Assembly (NCBI RefSeq): GCF_003403015.1
Contig: NZ_QURL01000002.1
Location: forward strand, 124,001 to 188,000
Direction of reading: 5' to 3'
From: Fulvimarina endophytica
GTDB lineage: Bacteria; Pseudomonadota; Alphaproteobacteria; Rhizobiales; Rhizobiaceae
Length of the DNA stretch: 64,000 bases
A program made the position numbers and the translations under genes. How positions within the stretch are numbered: position 1 is the first letter of the stretch; every line of letters starts with the position of its first letter. The notes below the pieces were generated by a model. The model had not been told where the DNA came from. It searched no databases and saw only the letters and a list, made by a program, of their open reading frames with translations. Positions 42,041 through 50,777 of this stretch are shown here, one piece after another.

Positions 42041-42527
42041 CGTCGTTACGCCTTCATACTCGTTACTCGCGTCTCGGCCGTGCGCCCGGACCCCCTTGAG
42101 GAGGTCGCCAGCGGCGCGCGTCGGACGCGGCAGGGATCGGATGCGCCTCGACCATGGGGCGCGTGCCGGACCCGTTCTCATGCGCGGTCGTATTCCGTCT
42201 TATCGTATCGGTCCCGAAATGGGAAAGGAACCGCGATGAATTCGGGTTTCGACAAGTTTAAATATAAGGTTAATCGGCGACCGCCATCGCCCGGATCCTT
42301 GCTGGTGCCGCATGCGAAAGAGCGCTGCGTTTTCTGTGGATGGGCGCGAAGGCTCGGCACGACAGCCATCCGTGCCCGGTTCGAAGGGTTGGAAGACCTG
42401 TTGCATCCCTCGGACACACGCGTTCCGGCAGAACCCGCGTTAACGCTTCGATGATCCGTTTGCCGCAGCATCGAACGGCGAGCCCGGGCCGCTCGTCTTC
42501 GATTTCGGGCCCATGGAGAACCCGGCG
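42041..42527. other. divergent intergenic region, giant coiled-coil gene / Hpt gene
   Basis: About 490 bp. It contains an AT-rich patch at 42254-42274 with two TTAA elements eight bases apart (one base off the CtrA site TTAA-N7-TTAA). No gene is supported here. Confidence 0.35.
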
Positions 42528-42902
42528 ATGTCCGTCGCAGCCCGCCTGTCCGAGGTCGCAGAGCCGACCATCCGCCAGCCTGTCGCCCCGCCCTCGTCGG
42601 GGCGTCCGATCGATCTCGTCCATCTGGCACGGCAGACCTGCGGGGACCGGGCGCTGGAGCGGAGCGTCCTCTCCATGCTGGCGCGCCAGATCGAGGCGGC
42701 CGAGACCGAACTGCGCCGCCTGCCGGCCTCGGAACGCGCGCCGCTCGTCCACGGGCTCAAGGGAACGGCCCGCAATGTGGGCGCCTTTACCCTTGCCGAT
42801 GCCGCAGCCGACCTCGAAGCGGGACCTGCGAGCGGCGAGCGGTTCGACGCCTTGATCGCGGCCATGGTCGCAACGCGTCTCTACGCCGCGGCGCTGGTTT
42901 GA
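42528..42902 (+). CDS. Hpt (histidine phosphotransfer) domain protein
   Basis: 124 residues from ATG 42528 (GGAGA upstream; an ATG at 42513 is also in frame). The phosphorylatable His is in LVHGLKGTARNVGAF near residue 80, the standard Hpt motif, preceded by a helical bundle region. It would relay phosphate between a hybrid kinase and a response regulator; no kinase or regulator lies nearby. It is next to a ferredoxin gene. Confidence 0.82.
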   Translation: MSVAARLSEVAEPTIRQPVAPPSSGRPIDLVHLARQTCGDRALERSVLSMLARQIEAAETELRRLPASERAPLVHGLKGTARNVGAFTLADAAADLEAGPASGERFDALIAAMVATRLYAAALV

Positions 42903-43028
42903 CGACCAGCTCGGCCCTGCCGGGTTCGCCTCCGGTTGACAGCCGCAGGCCTCATGCCGATAGCTCCGGGCATCTTCGATAGGGCGCGGGCCGAAGGCTC
43001 CCGCAACAGGACCAGGAAGCCAGATCCG

Positions 43029-43349
43029 ATGCCAAAGATCACCTTCGTCACGCCGACCGGCGAGGAAATCGAGGTCGATGCGAGAAGCGGCACGACCGTG
43101 ATGGAGAACGCCACCCGCAACGACGTCGAAGGCATCGATGCCGAATGCGGCGGCGCCTGCGCCTGCGCCACCTGCCATGTCTATGTGGACGAGGCGTGGA
43201 CCGACACGCTTGCGGGACCGGAAGCGATGGAGGAGGACATGCTCGACTTCGCCTACGAGCCGCAGCCCAATTCCCGCCTGTCCTGCCAGATCATCATGCG
43301 CGACGACCTCGACGGGCTGAAGGTCCGGGTGCCCGAGAAGCAGGCCTGA
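43029..43349 (+). CDS. 2Fe-2S ferredoxin, adrenodoxin type
   Basis: 106 residues starting [13 protein letters not shown]. The [2Fe-2S] ligands are in CGGACACATC (three Cys) and the distant LSCQI (fourth Cys), the adrenodoxin/FdxB spacing, with the acidic stretch [10 protein letters not shown] used for partner binding. It transfers electrons to Fe-S assembly enzymes or cytochrome P450-like partners. A TTGACA box lies about 90 bp upstream. Confidence 0.93.
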   Translation: MPKITFVTPTGEEIEVDARSGTTVMENATRNDVEGIDAECGGACACATCHVYVDEAWTDTLAGPEAMEEDMLDFAYEPQPNSRLSCQIIMRDDLDGLKVRVPEKQA

Positions 43350-43367
43350 GACCGGCCGGTCGCCTCT

Positions 43368-44072
43368 TCAGGTCTGCGCGCCAATATCCCCCGAGGGCAT
43401 CCGGCCCGCGATGAGATGTCCGGCGAGTTCGGGCGTCAGGTCCCGGTAGTTTGAGATCACCCGCGTCGCGCCGTCCCGCGCGGCCTCGTCCGGGGCGTAG
43501 CCGAAGTCGACGAGGATCGAGGGCAGGTCGAGCGCCTTTGCGGCGGCGATGTCCGTCATCGTGTCGCCGATCATGAGGGTTCGTGCGGGCGAGCCGTTCG
43601 AGCGCTCGATCGTGCCGCCAAGATGGACGGGATCGGGCTTCATGCCGCTGAAGGTGTCCTGCCCGCAGATGGCGGCGAACCGCGCCGAAAGCGCGAGCTC
43701 GTCGAGAAGCTTGACCGCCAGACGCTCTCGCTTGTTGGTGCACACCGCCAGCGTCCAGCCCGCCGCCTCCAGGCGCTCCATGGCGTCGAGGACGCCGGGA
43801 AAGGGCCTCGAGGTCTCGGCTATATTCGCTTCGTAATGGCGCAGGAACCGGTCGAGATGGGCCTCTGCGAGCGCCACCGGCAGATCGGCGCCGAAATGGG
43901 CGTAGGCTGCGGCAAGCATCGCCTTCGCCCCGTGTCCCGCATGGGGTCTTGCGACCTCGATCGGGATCTGCGGCAAGCCGCCGGCCTCAAGGCATATGTT
44001 GAGGCTGGCGACGAGATCCGGCGCGGTGTCGATCAGCGTTCCGTCGAGGTCGAAGACTGCCAGCTTCGTCAT
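43368..44072 (-). CDS. gph: phosphoglycolate phosphatase (HAD family)
   Basis: 234 residues starting MTKLAVFDLDGTLIDTAPDL: catalytic Asp pair in DLDGT, motif II in VCTNK, and GMKPDP plus MIGDTMTDIAAAKAL as motifs III/IV. The cap region is of the Gph type. It removes phosphate from 2-phosphoglycolate. Convergent with the ferredoxin gene; 18 bp separate the stops. Confidence 0.88.
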   Translation of the reverse strand: MTKLAVFDLDGTLIDTAPDLVASLNICLEAGGLPQIPIEVARPHAGHGAKAMLAAAYAHFGADLPVALAEAHLDRFLRHYEANIAETSRPFPGVLDAMERLEAAGWTLAVCTNKRERLAVKLLDELALSARFAAICGQDTFSGMKPDPVHLGGTIERSNGSPARTLMIGDTMTDIAAAKALDLPSILVDFGYAPDEAARDGATRVISNYRDLTPELAGHLIAGRMPSGDIGAQT

Positions 44073-44262
44073 ATGTCCGATGTCTCCAAAACCGTCGATC
44101 TCTCGTTCTCATCCAGCCGGCAAACGGGGAGGGGGCGGGCGATGCCCGGCCTTTGCCGTCGACAAGTGCGAGGCTAGGGCTTAGTTCAAACGCCCAGTCC
44201 CGGAAAGACCCGGCGGCCGGGCCGGTGCCCATCCGGCCGAGAGCTCAATGAGGAGATCGTCC

Positions 44263-44958
44263 ATGTCCGACGCCGCGTCGCTGAAGAGGAAAGCCGCCGA
44301 GGCCGCCGCCGCGGAACTCACGGACGGCATGAATATCGGAATTGGCACGGGGTCGACGGCCGAGGAATTCGTCCGCGTTCTCGCCGGAAAGGTGAAGGAC
44401 GGATTCACGATGATGGGCGTCGCCACCTCCGAGCGCACGGAAAAGCTCTGCAGGGAACTCGGCGTGCCGTTGAAGACGCTCGACGAACTGCCGATCCTCG
44501 ACGTCACCGTGGACGGAGCGGACGAGCTCGATGGCGATCTGCGCCTCGTCAAGGGCGGGGGCGGCGCGCTTCTTCGCGAAAAGATCGTGGCGTTCGCATC
44601 CACGAGGATGATCGTCATCGCGGACCGATCCAAAAAGGTCGAGACGCTGGGCGCGTTTCCTCTGCCGATCGAGGTCAACGGTTTCGGGCTCACCTCCACC
44701 TTCATGGCCATCAGACGGGCCGGCGAGAAGCTCGGGCTCGAGGGCGAGATCGTGCTGCGGAAATCAGGGGACGATCCCTACATCACCGATAGCGGCCATT
44801 TGATCCTCGACGCATCTTTTGGCCGTATTCCCGACCCAGAAGCCCTCGACGCCGCGCTGAAGGCGATCCCCGGTATCGTCGAGCACGGCCTCTTCATCAA
44901 GCTGGCAGATCTCGCCATTCTCGCCGGCGAGGACGGCATCGAGACGATCGAGGCTTGA
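44263..44958 (+). CDS. rpiA: ribose-5-phosphate isomerase A
   Basis: 231 residues with [22 protein letters not shown] and [16 protein letters not shown], the substrate-binding and catalytic motifs of RpiA. It interconverts ribose 5-phosphate and ribulose 5-phosphate. AGGAG lies eight bases before ATG 44263; a start five codons earlier overlaps it. Confidence 0.95.
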   Translation: MSDAASLKRKAAEAAAAELTDGMNIGIGTGSTAEEFVRVLAGKVKDGFTMMGVATSERTEKLCRELGVPLKTLDELPILDVTVDGADELDGDLRLVKGGGGALLREKIVAFASTRMIVIADRSKKVETLGAFPLPIEVNGFGLTSTFMAIRRAGEKLGLEGEIVLRKSGDDPYITDSGHLILDASFGRIPDPEALDAALKAIPGIVEHGLFIKLADLAILAGEDGIETIEA

Positions 44959-45063
44959 CGGACCGGCGGCCATCGCCGACCTCCGACGACCACATGACAA
45001 TGACGAGAGCGCGGGACTTGAAAATCGGCCGGCGCATCCAACCACAGGACGGAGACTGAACTC

Positions 45064-45681
45064 TTGCGTACCAAAGACTTCGTTTCGGCGCTCGGCGCCA
45101 TCGCGCTTCTCGGGACGGCCCTCGCCACGACACCGTCCTTCGCCCAGGACGCGGGCGCAGCGCCCGCTGCGAGCGAGCAGCAGCAGCCGGCGGAGATCTC
45201 CGAAAGCCATCTCGCCGCCGCCCGCAAGGCGGTGGACGCGATCGGCGCGAGCGACGAGTTCGACAACATCCTCCTCAACGCCGCGACCCAGACCAAGGCG
45301 GAGTTCATCCCGAACAATCCCGATCTCCAGACCGAGATCTCCGACATGGTCGACGAGAAGGCGATCGAGCTCGCGCCGCGCCGCGCCGCCCTCGAGACCG
45401 AGATCGCCCGCGCCTATGCGAGCCTCTTCACCGAGGAGGAGCTCAATGAGATCGCCGGGTTCTACAGCACCGAAGCCGGCCGCAAGCTTCTCGAACTGGG
45501 CCCCCGGGCCGCGCGCGAATCGCTGGGTGCCGCCAATGTCTGGACCAATGGGATCCTGCGCGACCTGCGCCAGGCCTCGCTCGAAGGCATGAACGAGATC
45601 TACGCCGCCCAGGCGGGTGAGACCCCGGCGCCGGCAGAGGGTGCTGCGGAAGGCGCTGCGGAGGGCGGATCGCCCCAGTAA
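45064..45681 (+). CDS. DUF2059 family exported protein
   Basis: 205 residues from TTG 45064 with GGAG upstream; no ATG precedes the signal peptide (LGAIALLGTALATTPSFAQD). The DUF2059 region lies at about residues 50-180 (FTEEELNEIAGFYSTEAGRK is typical), then a C-terminal tail of repeated PAEGAAEGA. Periplasmic; function unknown. Located between rpiA and gor, as in many Rhizobiales. Confidence 0.88.
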   Translation: MRTKDFVSALGAIALLGTALATTPSFAQDAGAAPAASEQQQPAEISESHLAAARKAVDAIGASDEFDNILLNAATQTKAEFIPNNPDLQTEISDMVDEKAIELAPRRAALETEIARAYASLFTEEELNEIAGFYSTEAGRKLLELGPRAARESLGAANVWTNGILRDLRQASLEGMNEIYAAQAGETPAPAEGAAEGAAEGGSPQ

Positions 45682-45764
45682 TTCGCTGCTTCGAAACAGC
45701 GCGATTGAGAACACCGCCGTCCCGACTAGGTTGCGTGTGACGACGTGACAGACAGGACGGGACG

Positions 45765-47159
45765 ATGACAGGCTACGACTACGATCTCTTCGTGATCGGC
45801 GGGGGCTCGGGCGGCGTGCGCGCTGCCCGGCGGGCGGCCATGCTCGGAAAGAAGGTGGGCATCGCCGAGGAGTACCGGTATGGCGGCACCTGCGTGATCC
45901 GGGGCTGCGTGCCGAAGAAGCTGATGGTCTACGCCTCGCGCTTCGCCGACCATTTCGAGGATGCCGCCGGCTACGGCTGGAACGTGGGGACCCGCGAGTT
46001 CAGCTGGGAAACCCTCATCGCCAACAAGGACCGCGAGATCGACCGGCTCGAGACAATCTACCGCTCGAATCTCGAAAAGGCCGGCGCCGAACCGCTTCTC
46101 AGCCGCGCGGTGCTGAAGGGGCCTCACGAGATCGAGCTCACAGAGACCGGCCGGACGGTAACCGCCGACAAGATCCTGATCGCCGTCGGCGGCCGGCCCA
46201 ATCCGCATCCGGATCTGCCGGGCGCCGAACACTGCCTGGTCTCGGACGATCTGTTCCACCTGAAGGAACTGCCGAAGAAGCTCGTCATTCTCGGCGGCGG
46301 CTACATCGCCGTCGAATTCGCGAACATCTTCCTCGGTCTCGGCACCGACGTGACCCTCGTCTATCGCGGCCAGGAGATCCTTCAGGGCTTCGACGACGAC
46401 GTGCGCAGCAGCCTGCACCAGCAGATGAAGAAGAACGGCATGTCCGTGCGCTGCCGCGAGACCTTCACGGAAGTCCGCCAAAAGCCCGATGGCGGCTTCC
46501 AGACCGTGCTCTCCAGCGGCGAAATCCTCGATGCCGACCAGGTGCTCCTGGCGATCGGGCGCAGCCCGAACACGGAGACGCTCGGCTGCGAGGCGGCCGG
46601 CGTCGAGCTCGACGAACGCGGTGCCATCAAGGTCAACGACCATTCCCGCACATCGGCCGAGAACATCTATGCGATCGGCGACGTCACCCATCGCATCCAG
46701 CTGACGCCGGTCGCGATCCACGAGGCCATGTGCTTCGTCGAGACCGTGTTCAAGAACAACCCGACCCAGCCGGACTATGACAGCGTTCCGACGGCGGTCT
46801 TCTCCCATCCCGAGATCGGCACCGTGGGGCTGACCGAGGCGGAGGCAGCGCAGCGCTTCGAGGAGGTCGCGGTCTACAAGACGGACTTCAAGCCGATGAA
46901 GCACACGCTGTCGGGCCGCGACGAGCGGACGCTGATGAAGATCGTCGTCGACCGGGAGACCGACCGCGTGCTCGGCGTTCATGTCCTCGGCGAGGATGCG
47001 GGCGAACTCGCCCAGGTCCTCGGCATCGCGGTCAAAGCACGGCTGTCCAAGAGCCAGTTCGATGAGACCATGGCCGTTCATCCGACCGGCGCAGAAGAGC
47101 TCGTCACGATGTACGAGCCGAGCTACGTGCTGCGGAAGGGAGAGCGGATCGCCGCGTGA
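45765..47159 (+). CDS. gor: glutathione-disulfide reductase
   Basis: 464 residues. The FAD-binding GGGSGG (residues 10-15), redox-active Cys pair in GGTCVIRGCVPKK (Cys-x4-Cys), NAD(P)-binding GGGYIAVEFANIF near residue 175, FAD segment YAIGDVT and the C-terminal AVHPTGAEELV with the catalytic His are all present. It keeps glutathione reduced. Its stop overlaps a GTG that may start the next gene, indicating an operon. Confidence 0.95.
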   Translation: MTGYDYDLFVIGGGSGGVRAARRAAMLGKKVGIAEEYRYGGTCVIRGCVPKKLMVYASRFADHFEDAAGYGWNVGTREFSWETLIANKDREIDRLETIYRSNLEKAGAEPLLSRAVLKGPHEIELTETGRTVTADKILIAVGGRPNPHPDLPGAEHCLVSDDLFHLKELPKKLVILGGGYIAVEFANIFLGLGTDVTLVYRGQEILQGFDDDVRSSLHQQMKKNGMSVRCRETFTEVRQKPDGGFQTVLSSGEILDADQVLLAIGRSPNTETLGCEAAGVELDERGAIKVNDHSRTSAENIYAIGDVTHRIQLTPVAIHEAMCFVETVFKNNPTQPDYDSVPTAVFSHPEIGTVGLTEAEAAQRFEEVAVYKTDFKPMKHTLSGRDERTLMKIVVDRETDRVLGVHVLGEDAGELAQVLGIAVKARLSKSQFDETMAVHPTGAEELVTMYEPSYVLRKGERIAA

Positions 47160-47161
47160 CG

Positions 47162-47809
47162 ATGACGCAGAGGCCTCCCATCCATCCCGATGCGCCCGAG
47201 CTGGCGGAGCTTGCGGCCGAGGGGCGGGTCGTCGCCTATTTCGGCTATGGCTCGCTCGTCAATCCGCGGACCCTTCGCACGCGCTTCCTCGCGATCCGGC
47301 GTGCGGCCGCCTTCGGCTGGCAGCGCGTCTGGCTTCCGAGAAGCCGCGATGCGGACATGGCTCTCCTGTCGGTGCAGCCGGCGGAGGGCCAGACGATCCA
47401 AGGTGTCGTGGTCTACGATCTCATCGACAACCTGCCGAGCGTCGACCAGCGCGAGGCGAGCTACGAGCGCCGTACGATCCCGCCCGAGCGGATCGTCATC
47501 GAGGACGCGCCGCTCGCCGACGTCACCGTCAACATCTACGAGGCCGAGCCCGATGCCGAGCAGGCGGACGAGGCGGGATGCGCGATCCTTCAGAGCTATC
47601 TCGACGCGGTGATGCAGGGCTTTCGCGATCTCTACGGCGAGGAGGGCCTGCGCGCCTTCGTCGAGCACACCCAGGGCTTCGAGACGCGGCTTCTCGCGGA
47701 TCGAAAGGTGCCGCGCTATCCGCGATCGGTGACCCTGCGCGACGGTGAGGCGGAGCTGTTCGACCGCCTCGTCTTCGCGCGCGGTGCCATGGCGTTCGAC
47801 CCCAGCTGA
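47162..47809 (+). CDS. gamma-glutamylcyclotransferase-like protein
   Basis: 215 residues (217 if the GTG overlapping the gor stop at 47156 is used). VAYFGYGSLVN near residue 25 is the substrate-loop signature of the GGCT/BtrG fold, and the compact beta-barrel pattern follows. Family members act on gamma-glutamyl compounds; adjacency to glutathione reductase suggests a role in glutathione turnover, though some members only bind. No catalytic Glu can be assigned with certainty. Confidence 0.78.
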   Translation: MTQRPPIHPDAPELAELAAEGRVVAYFGYGSLVNPRTLRTRFLAIRRAAAFGWQRVWLPRSRDADMALLSVQPAEGQTIQGVVVYDLIDNLPSVDQREASYERRTIPPERIVIEDAPLADVTVNIYEAEPDAEQADEAGCAILQSYLDAVMQGFRDLYGEEGLRAFVEHTQGFETRLLADRKVPRYPRSVTLRDGEAELFDRLVFARGAMAFDPS

Positions 47810-47885
47810 GCGGCTGCGCCCCGAGCGGGAAGACGAGAGTTCGTGCGGGAGCGGCGGGCCGATTGCAAAGAGAGGAAACCAAACG

Positions 47886-48353
47886 ATGAGCGAGAAGATC
47901 TGGAGGGTCTACCTGTCCGGCGAGATCCATACGGACTGGCGCGACGAGATCGCCGCCGGCGTCGAGGCCGCAGGGCTTCCCGTGCGCCTTTCGGCACCGG
48001 TGACCGATCACGAGGCCTCGGACGATTGCGGCGTCGTCATCATGGGGGCGGAGAGCGACAAGGTCTGGCACGACCGCAAGGGCGCCCTCCTCAATTCGAT
48101 CCGCACCTCGACCCTGATCGAGGAGGCCGATATCGTGGTGGTGCGGTTCGGCGAGAAATACAAGCAGTGGAACGCTGCCTTCGATGCCGGCATGGCGGCG
48201 GCCCTCGGCAAGAAGCTCGTCGTCATGCACCAGCCCGAACATGCCCATGCGCTGAAAGAGGTCTGCGCCGCATCGAGCGCGGTCGTCGAGCGATCGGAGC
48301 AGGTGGTCGAGATCCTTCGCTACGTGATCGGCGGCACGCTGCCTAAGCGTTAG
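47886..48353 (+). CDS. YtoQ family protein
   Basis: 155 residues starting MSEKIWRVYLSGEIHTDWRDEI, the YtoQ signature, with a later ADIVVVRFGEKYKQWNAAFDAG and GKKLVVMH. The fold is like nucleoside 2-deoxyribosyltransferases; the function is not established. GAGGAAA precedes the ATG. Confidence 0.9.
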   Translation: MSEKIWRVYLSGEIHTDWRDEIAAGVEAAGLPVRLSAPVTDHEASDDCGVVIMGAESDKVWHDRKGALLNSIRTSTLIEEADIVVVRFGEKYKQWNAAFDAGMAAALGKKLVVMHQPEHAHALKEVCAASSAVVERSEQVVEILRYVIGGTLPKR

Positions 48354-48600
48354 ATCCCGTCCACGGGCCGCGCGAGCGCTCCGTCTCCGGCAGGGGAGGC
48401 CACTCGCGCCCCCAGGGCCAGGGCCGGTTTCGCGTACCGTGACAAAAGCTTGTGGAAATGCTTAAACGCCCGGAAAATCGGTCCTGAGGACCCCGCGCGC
48501 CTGACCCTTCGTGGCATCGGGCGTGCCGGATCCATGGGACCGATCATCAGGACGACAGGAAGGCCGGCTGCACCAGGTCGGCCGCAAGGAGTTTTCACCA

Positions 48601-49989
48601 ATGGGCGAGACATGGACGCCGTCGAGCTGGCGCAAGCTTCCGATCGAACAGGTTCCCGATTATCCCGATCCCCATGCGCTCGCGCGCACGGAGGAGCGCC
48701 TGAAGAGCTTCCCGCCTCTCGTCTTCGCCGGTGAGGCGCGCAAGCTGAAGGCGGCGCTCGGCGAGGTTGCCCATGGCCGCGGTTTCCTGCTTCAGGGCGG
48801 TGATTGCGCCGAGAGCTTCGCCGAACACGGTGCCGACACGATCCGCGATTTCTTCCGTGCCTTCCTGCAGATGGCCGTCGTCCTCACCTTCGCGGGCTCC
48901 AAGCCCGTGGTGAAGGTCGGCCGCATCGCCGGCCAGTTCGCCAAGCCGCGTTCCTCTGGCACCGAGACCAAGGACGGCGAGACCCTGCCCTCCTATCGCG
49001 GCGACATCATCAACGGGATCGACTTCAACCCGGATTCGCGCATTCCCGATCCGGAGCGGCAGGTCGCGGCCTATCGCCAGTCGGCGGCGACGCTGAACCT
49101 CCTGCGCGCCTTCGCGCAGGGCGGCTATGCCGATCTCGAAAACGTCCACAAATGGATGCTCGGTTTCGTCGCCGGCAGCCCCGAGGCCGAGCGCTACGGG
49201 CGGATCGCCGATCGGATCACCGAAACGATCGAGTTCATGAACGCGATCGGAATCAATTCTAAGACCAATCGGGCGCTTCAGGAGACCGATTTCTACACCA
49301 GCCACGAAGCCCTGCTTCTGGGTTACGAGGAGGCGCTGACGCGCGAGGACTCCACGACCCGCGGCGAATGGTACGCGACCTCCGGGCACATGATCTGGAT
49401 CGGCGACCGCACGCGCCAGGAAGATCACGCCCATATCGAATACTGCCGGGGCATCCGCAATCCGATCGGCCTCAAATGCGGCCCCTCGATGGACCCGGAC
49501 GGATTGCTGCGGATCATCGACAAGCTGAACCCGGCCAACGAGGCGGGCAGGCTGACGCTGATCACCCGCTTCGGCCACGAGAAGGTCGAGCAGCATCTGC
49601 CGGCGCTCATCGATGCGGTCCAGCGCGAGGGCCGCACGGTCGTCTGGTCCTGCGATCCCATGCATGGCAACACGATCTCGCAGAACAACTACAAGACGCG
49701 GCCCTTCGAGCGCATTCTCGCCGAGGTGGAGCGCTTCTTCGCGGTTCACGAGGCCAAGGGCACCCATGCCGGCGGCATCCATATCGAGATGACCGGCAAG
49801 GACGTGACCGAGTGCATCGGCGGCGCGCGGCCGGTGCTCCCCGAGAACCTCTCGGACCGCTACCACACCCATTGCGATCCCCGTCTCAACGCCAATCAGG
49901 CGCTCGAACTCGCCTTCCTTGTGGCCGAGCATCTGAAGAGCGGAACCGGCGTTTCGGTGTCGGACAAACAGCGGCAGGCCGCCGAGTAG
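48601..49989 (+). CDS. class II 3-deoxy-7-phosphoheptulonate (DAHP) synthase
   Basis: 462 residues from ATG 48601 with AAGGAG nine bases upstream. The plant/mycobacterial class II marks are present: [11 protein letters not shown] (Cys metal ligand), [21 protein letters not shown] and SCDPMHGNT with the metal His, then a C-terminal ECIGGARP. It condenses PEP and erythrose 4-phosphate, the first step of the shikimate pathway. A terminator-like hairpin follows. Confidence 0.95.
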   Translation: MGETWTPSSWRKLPIEQVPDYPDPHALARTEERLKSFPPLVFAGEARKLKAALGEVAHGRGFLLQGGDCAESFAEHGADTIRDFFRAFLQMAVVLTFAGSKPVVKVGRIAGQFAKPRSSGTETKDGETLPSYRGDIINGIDFNPDSRIPDPERQVAAYRQSAATLNLLRAFAQGGYADLENVHKWMLGFVAGSPEAERYGRIADRITETIEFMNAIGINSKTNRALQETDFYTSHEALLLGYEEALTREDSTTRGEWYATSGHMIWIGDRTRQEDHAHIEYCRGIRNPIGLKCGPSMDPDGLLRIIDKLNPANEAGRLTLITRFGHEKVEQHLPALIDAVQREGRTVVWSCDPMHGNTISQNNYKTRPFERILAEVERFFAVHEAKGTHAGGIHIEMTGKDVTECIGGARPVLPENLSDRYHTHCDPRLNANQALELAFLVAEHLKSGTGVSVSDKQRQAAE

Positions 49990-50039
49990 GGCGGACGGTC
50001 GGCGGCCTTTCGGGCGTTCGCGGACCCACAGACGAGGCT

Positions 50040-50072
50040 CCCGTCGATCGATCCGGTCGGCGGGGGTTTTTC
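50040..50072 (+). terminator. probable terminator after DAHP synthase
   Basis: CCCG...CGGG arms flank an imperfect stem, followed by five T residues (about 50067-50071). It lies 50 bp after the stop and before the convergent tpm gene. Confidence 0.5.
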
Positions 50073-50115
50073 GTTGGAGGCTCGTGAATTTATCGCGCGG
50101 GTCCGATCCGCTGCT

Positions 50116-50754
50116 TCAGCGCCGGGTCAGGAGCCAGGCCGCCTGATCGACCGCTTCGCGCCGTTTCAGCCCGCCCGGCACCCGTCCGCGTTCGAGAAGC
50201 GCGATCTTGTGGGTCGCGGCATAGAGGTGATCGATTTCGGCCGCCTCCACGCTGAAGGGCGGTCCGTCGAACAGGGCCTGGTCATATTCGAATGTCAGGC
50301 AGAGCTGGGGCGCCGCCACGCAGATATCGACGAGGTGCCGGGCATAGTATGCGCGCATCTCGCGGGGCAAGGCGACGATCGCCGCCCGGTCGTAGACCGC
50401 GTCGATCTCGCCGAGGGTCTCCCGGTCGAGCGCGAAGAGATCGCCGAGAAAGATATCGATCCCCGGTGCGCCGTAGTGGGTCAGGCGACCGGCCTCGGAG
50501 ATGCGAGGTGTCAGGCCGAGATCTTCGAAGAGGTCCGAGACGGCGATGGGGCTGAGATCGATGCCGACGATCCGCATGCCCTGCGCGAGGAGGTAATGAA
50601 TGTCGATCGTCTTGCCGCAGAGCGGCAGGAAGATGCGGGATCCGGGCTGAAGGTCGAGCACCGGCAGGTGTTTCACGAGAAGGGCGTTCGGCCTGCCTTC
50701 GTGAAAGGCGGTCTCCCGCTTCTCCCACCGCTCGTGCCAGAATGCATGCTCCAT
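50116..50754 (-). CDS. tpm: thiopurine S-methyltransferase family protein
   Basis: 212 residues starting MEHAFWHERWEKRETAFH, the TPMT N-terminal mark, then SRIFLPLCGKTIDIHYL (AdoMet-binding), GIDLSPIAV and AVYDRAAIVALP. Bacterial members methylate thiols, selenium or tellurium compounds. It lies just downstream of the EAL protein on the same strand. Confidence 0.92.
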   Translation of the reverse strand: MEHAFWHERWEKRETAFHEGRPNALLVKHLPVLDLQPGSRIFLPLCGKTIDIHYLLAQGMRIVGIDLSPIAVSDLFEDLGLTPRISEAGRLTHYGAPGIDIFLGDLFALDRETLGEIDAVYDRAAIVALPREMRAYYARHLVDICVAAPQLCLTFEYDQALFDGPPFSVEAAEIDHLYAATHKIALLERGRVPGGLKRREAVDQAAWLLTRR

Positions 50755-50777
50755 CGGGGCCCCCGGTCTTGCGTGGA

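Noticed and set aside
42258..42273. Possible CtrA site upstream of the giant coiled-coil gene
   Set aside because: The two TTAA elements are eight bases apart, not the required seven; a similar TTAA-N7-TTAG at 53831-53845 has one mismatch. Neither is strong enough to list as a site.
34526..42454. An open frame of about 2,640 codons on the plus strand opposite the giant coiled-coil gene
   Set aside because: It is antisense to a gene with clear domains and repeats. Its length follows from GC-rich codon bias and the repeated coiled-coil sequence; it has no ribosome-binding site and reads as low-complexity Gly/Leu/Arg/Ala.
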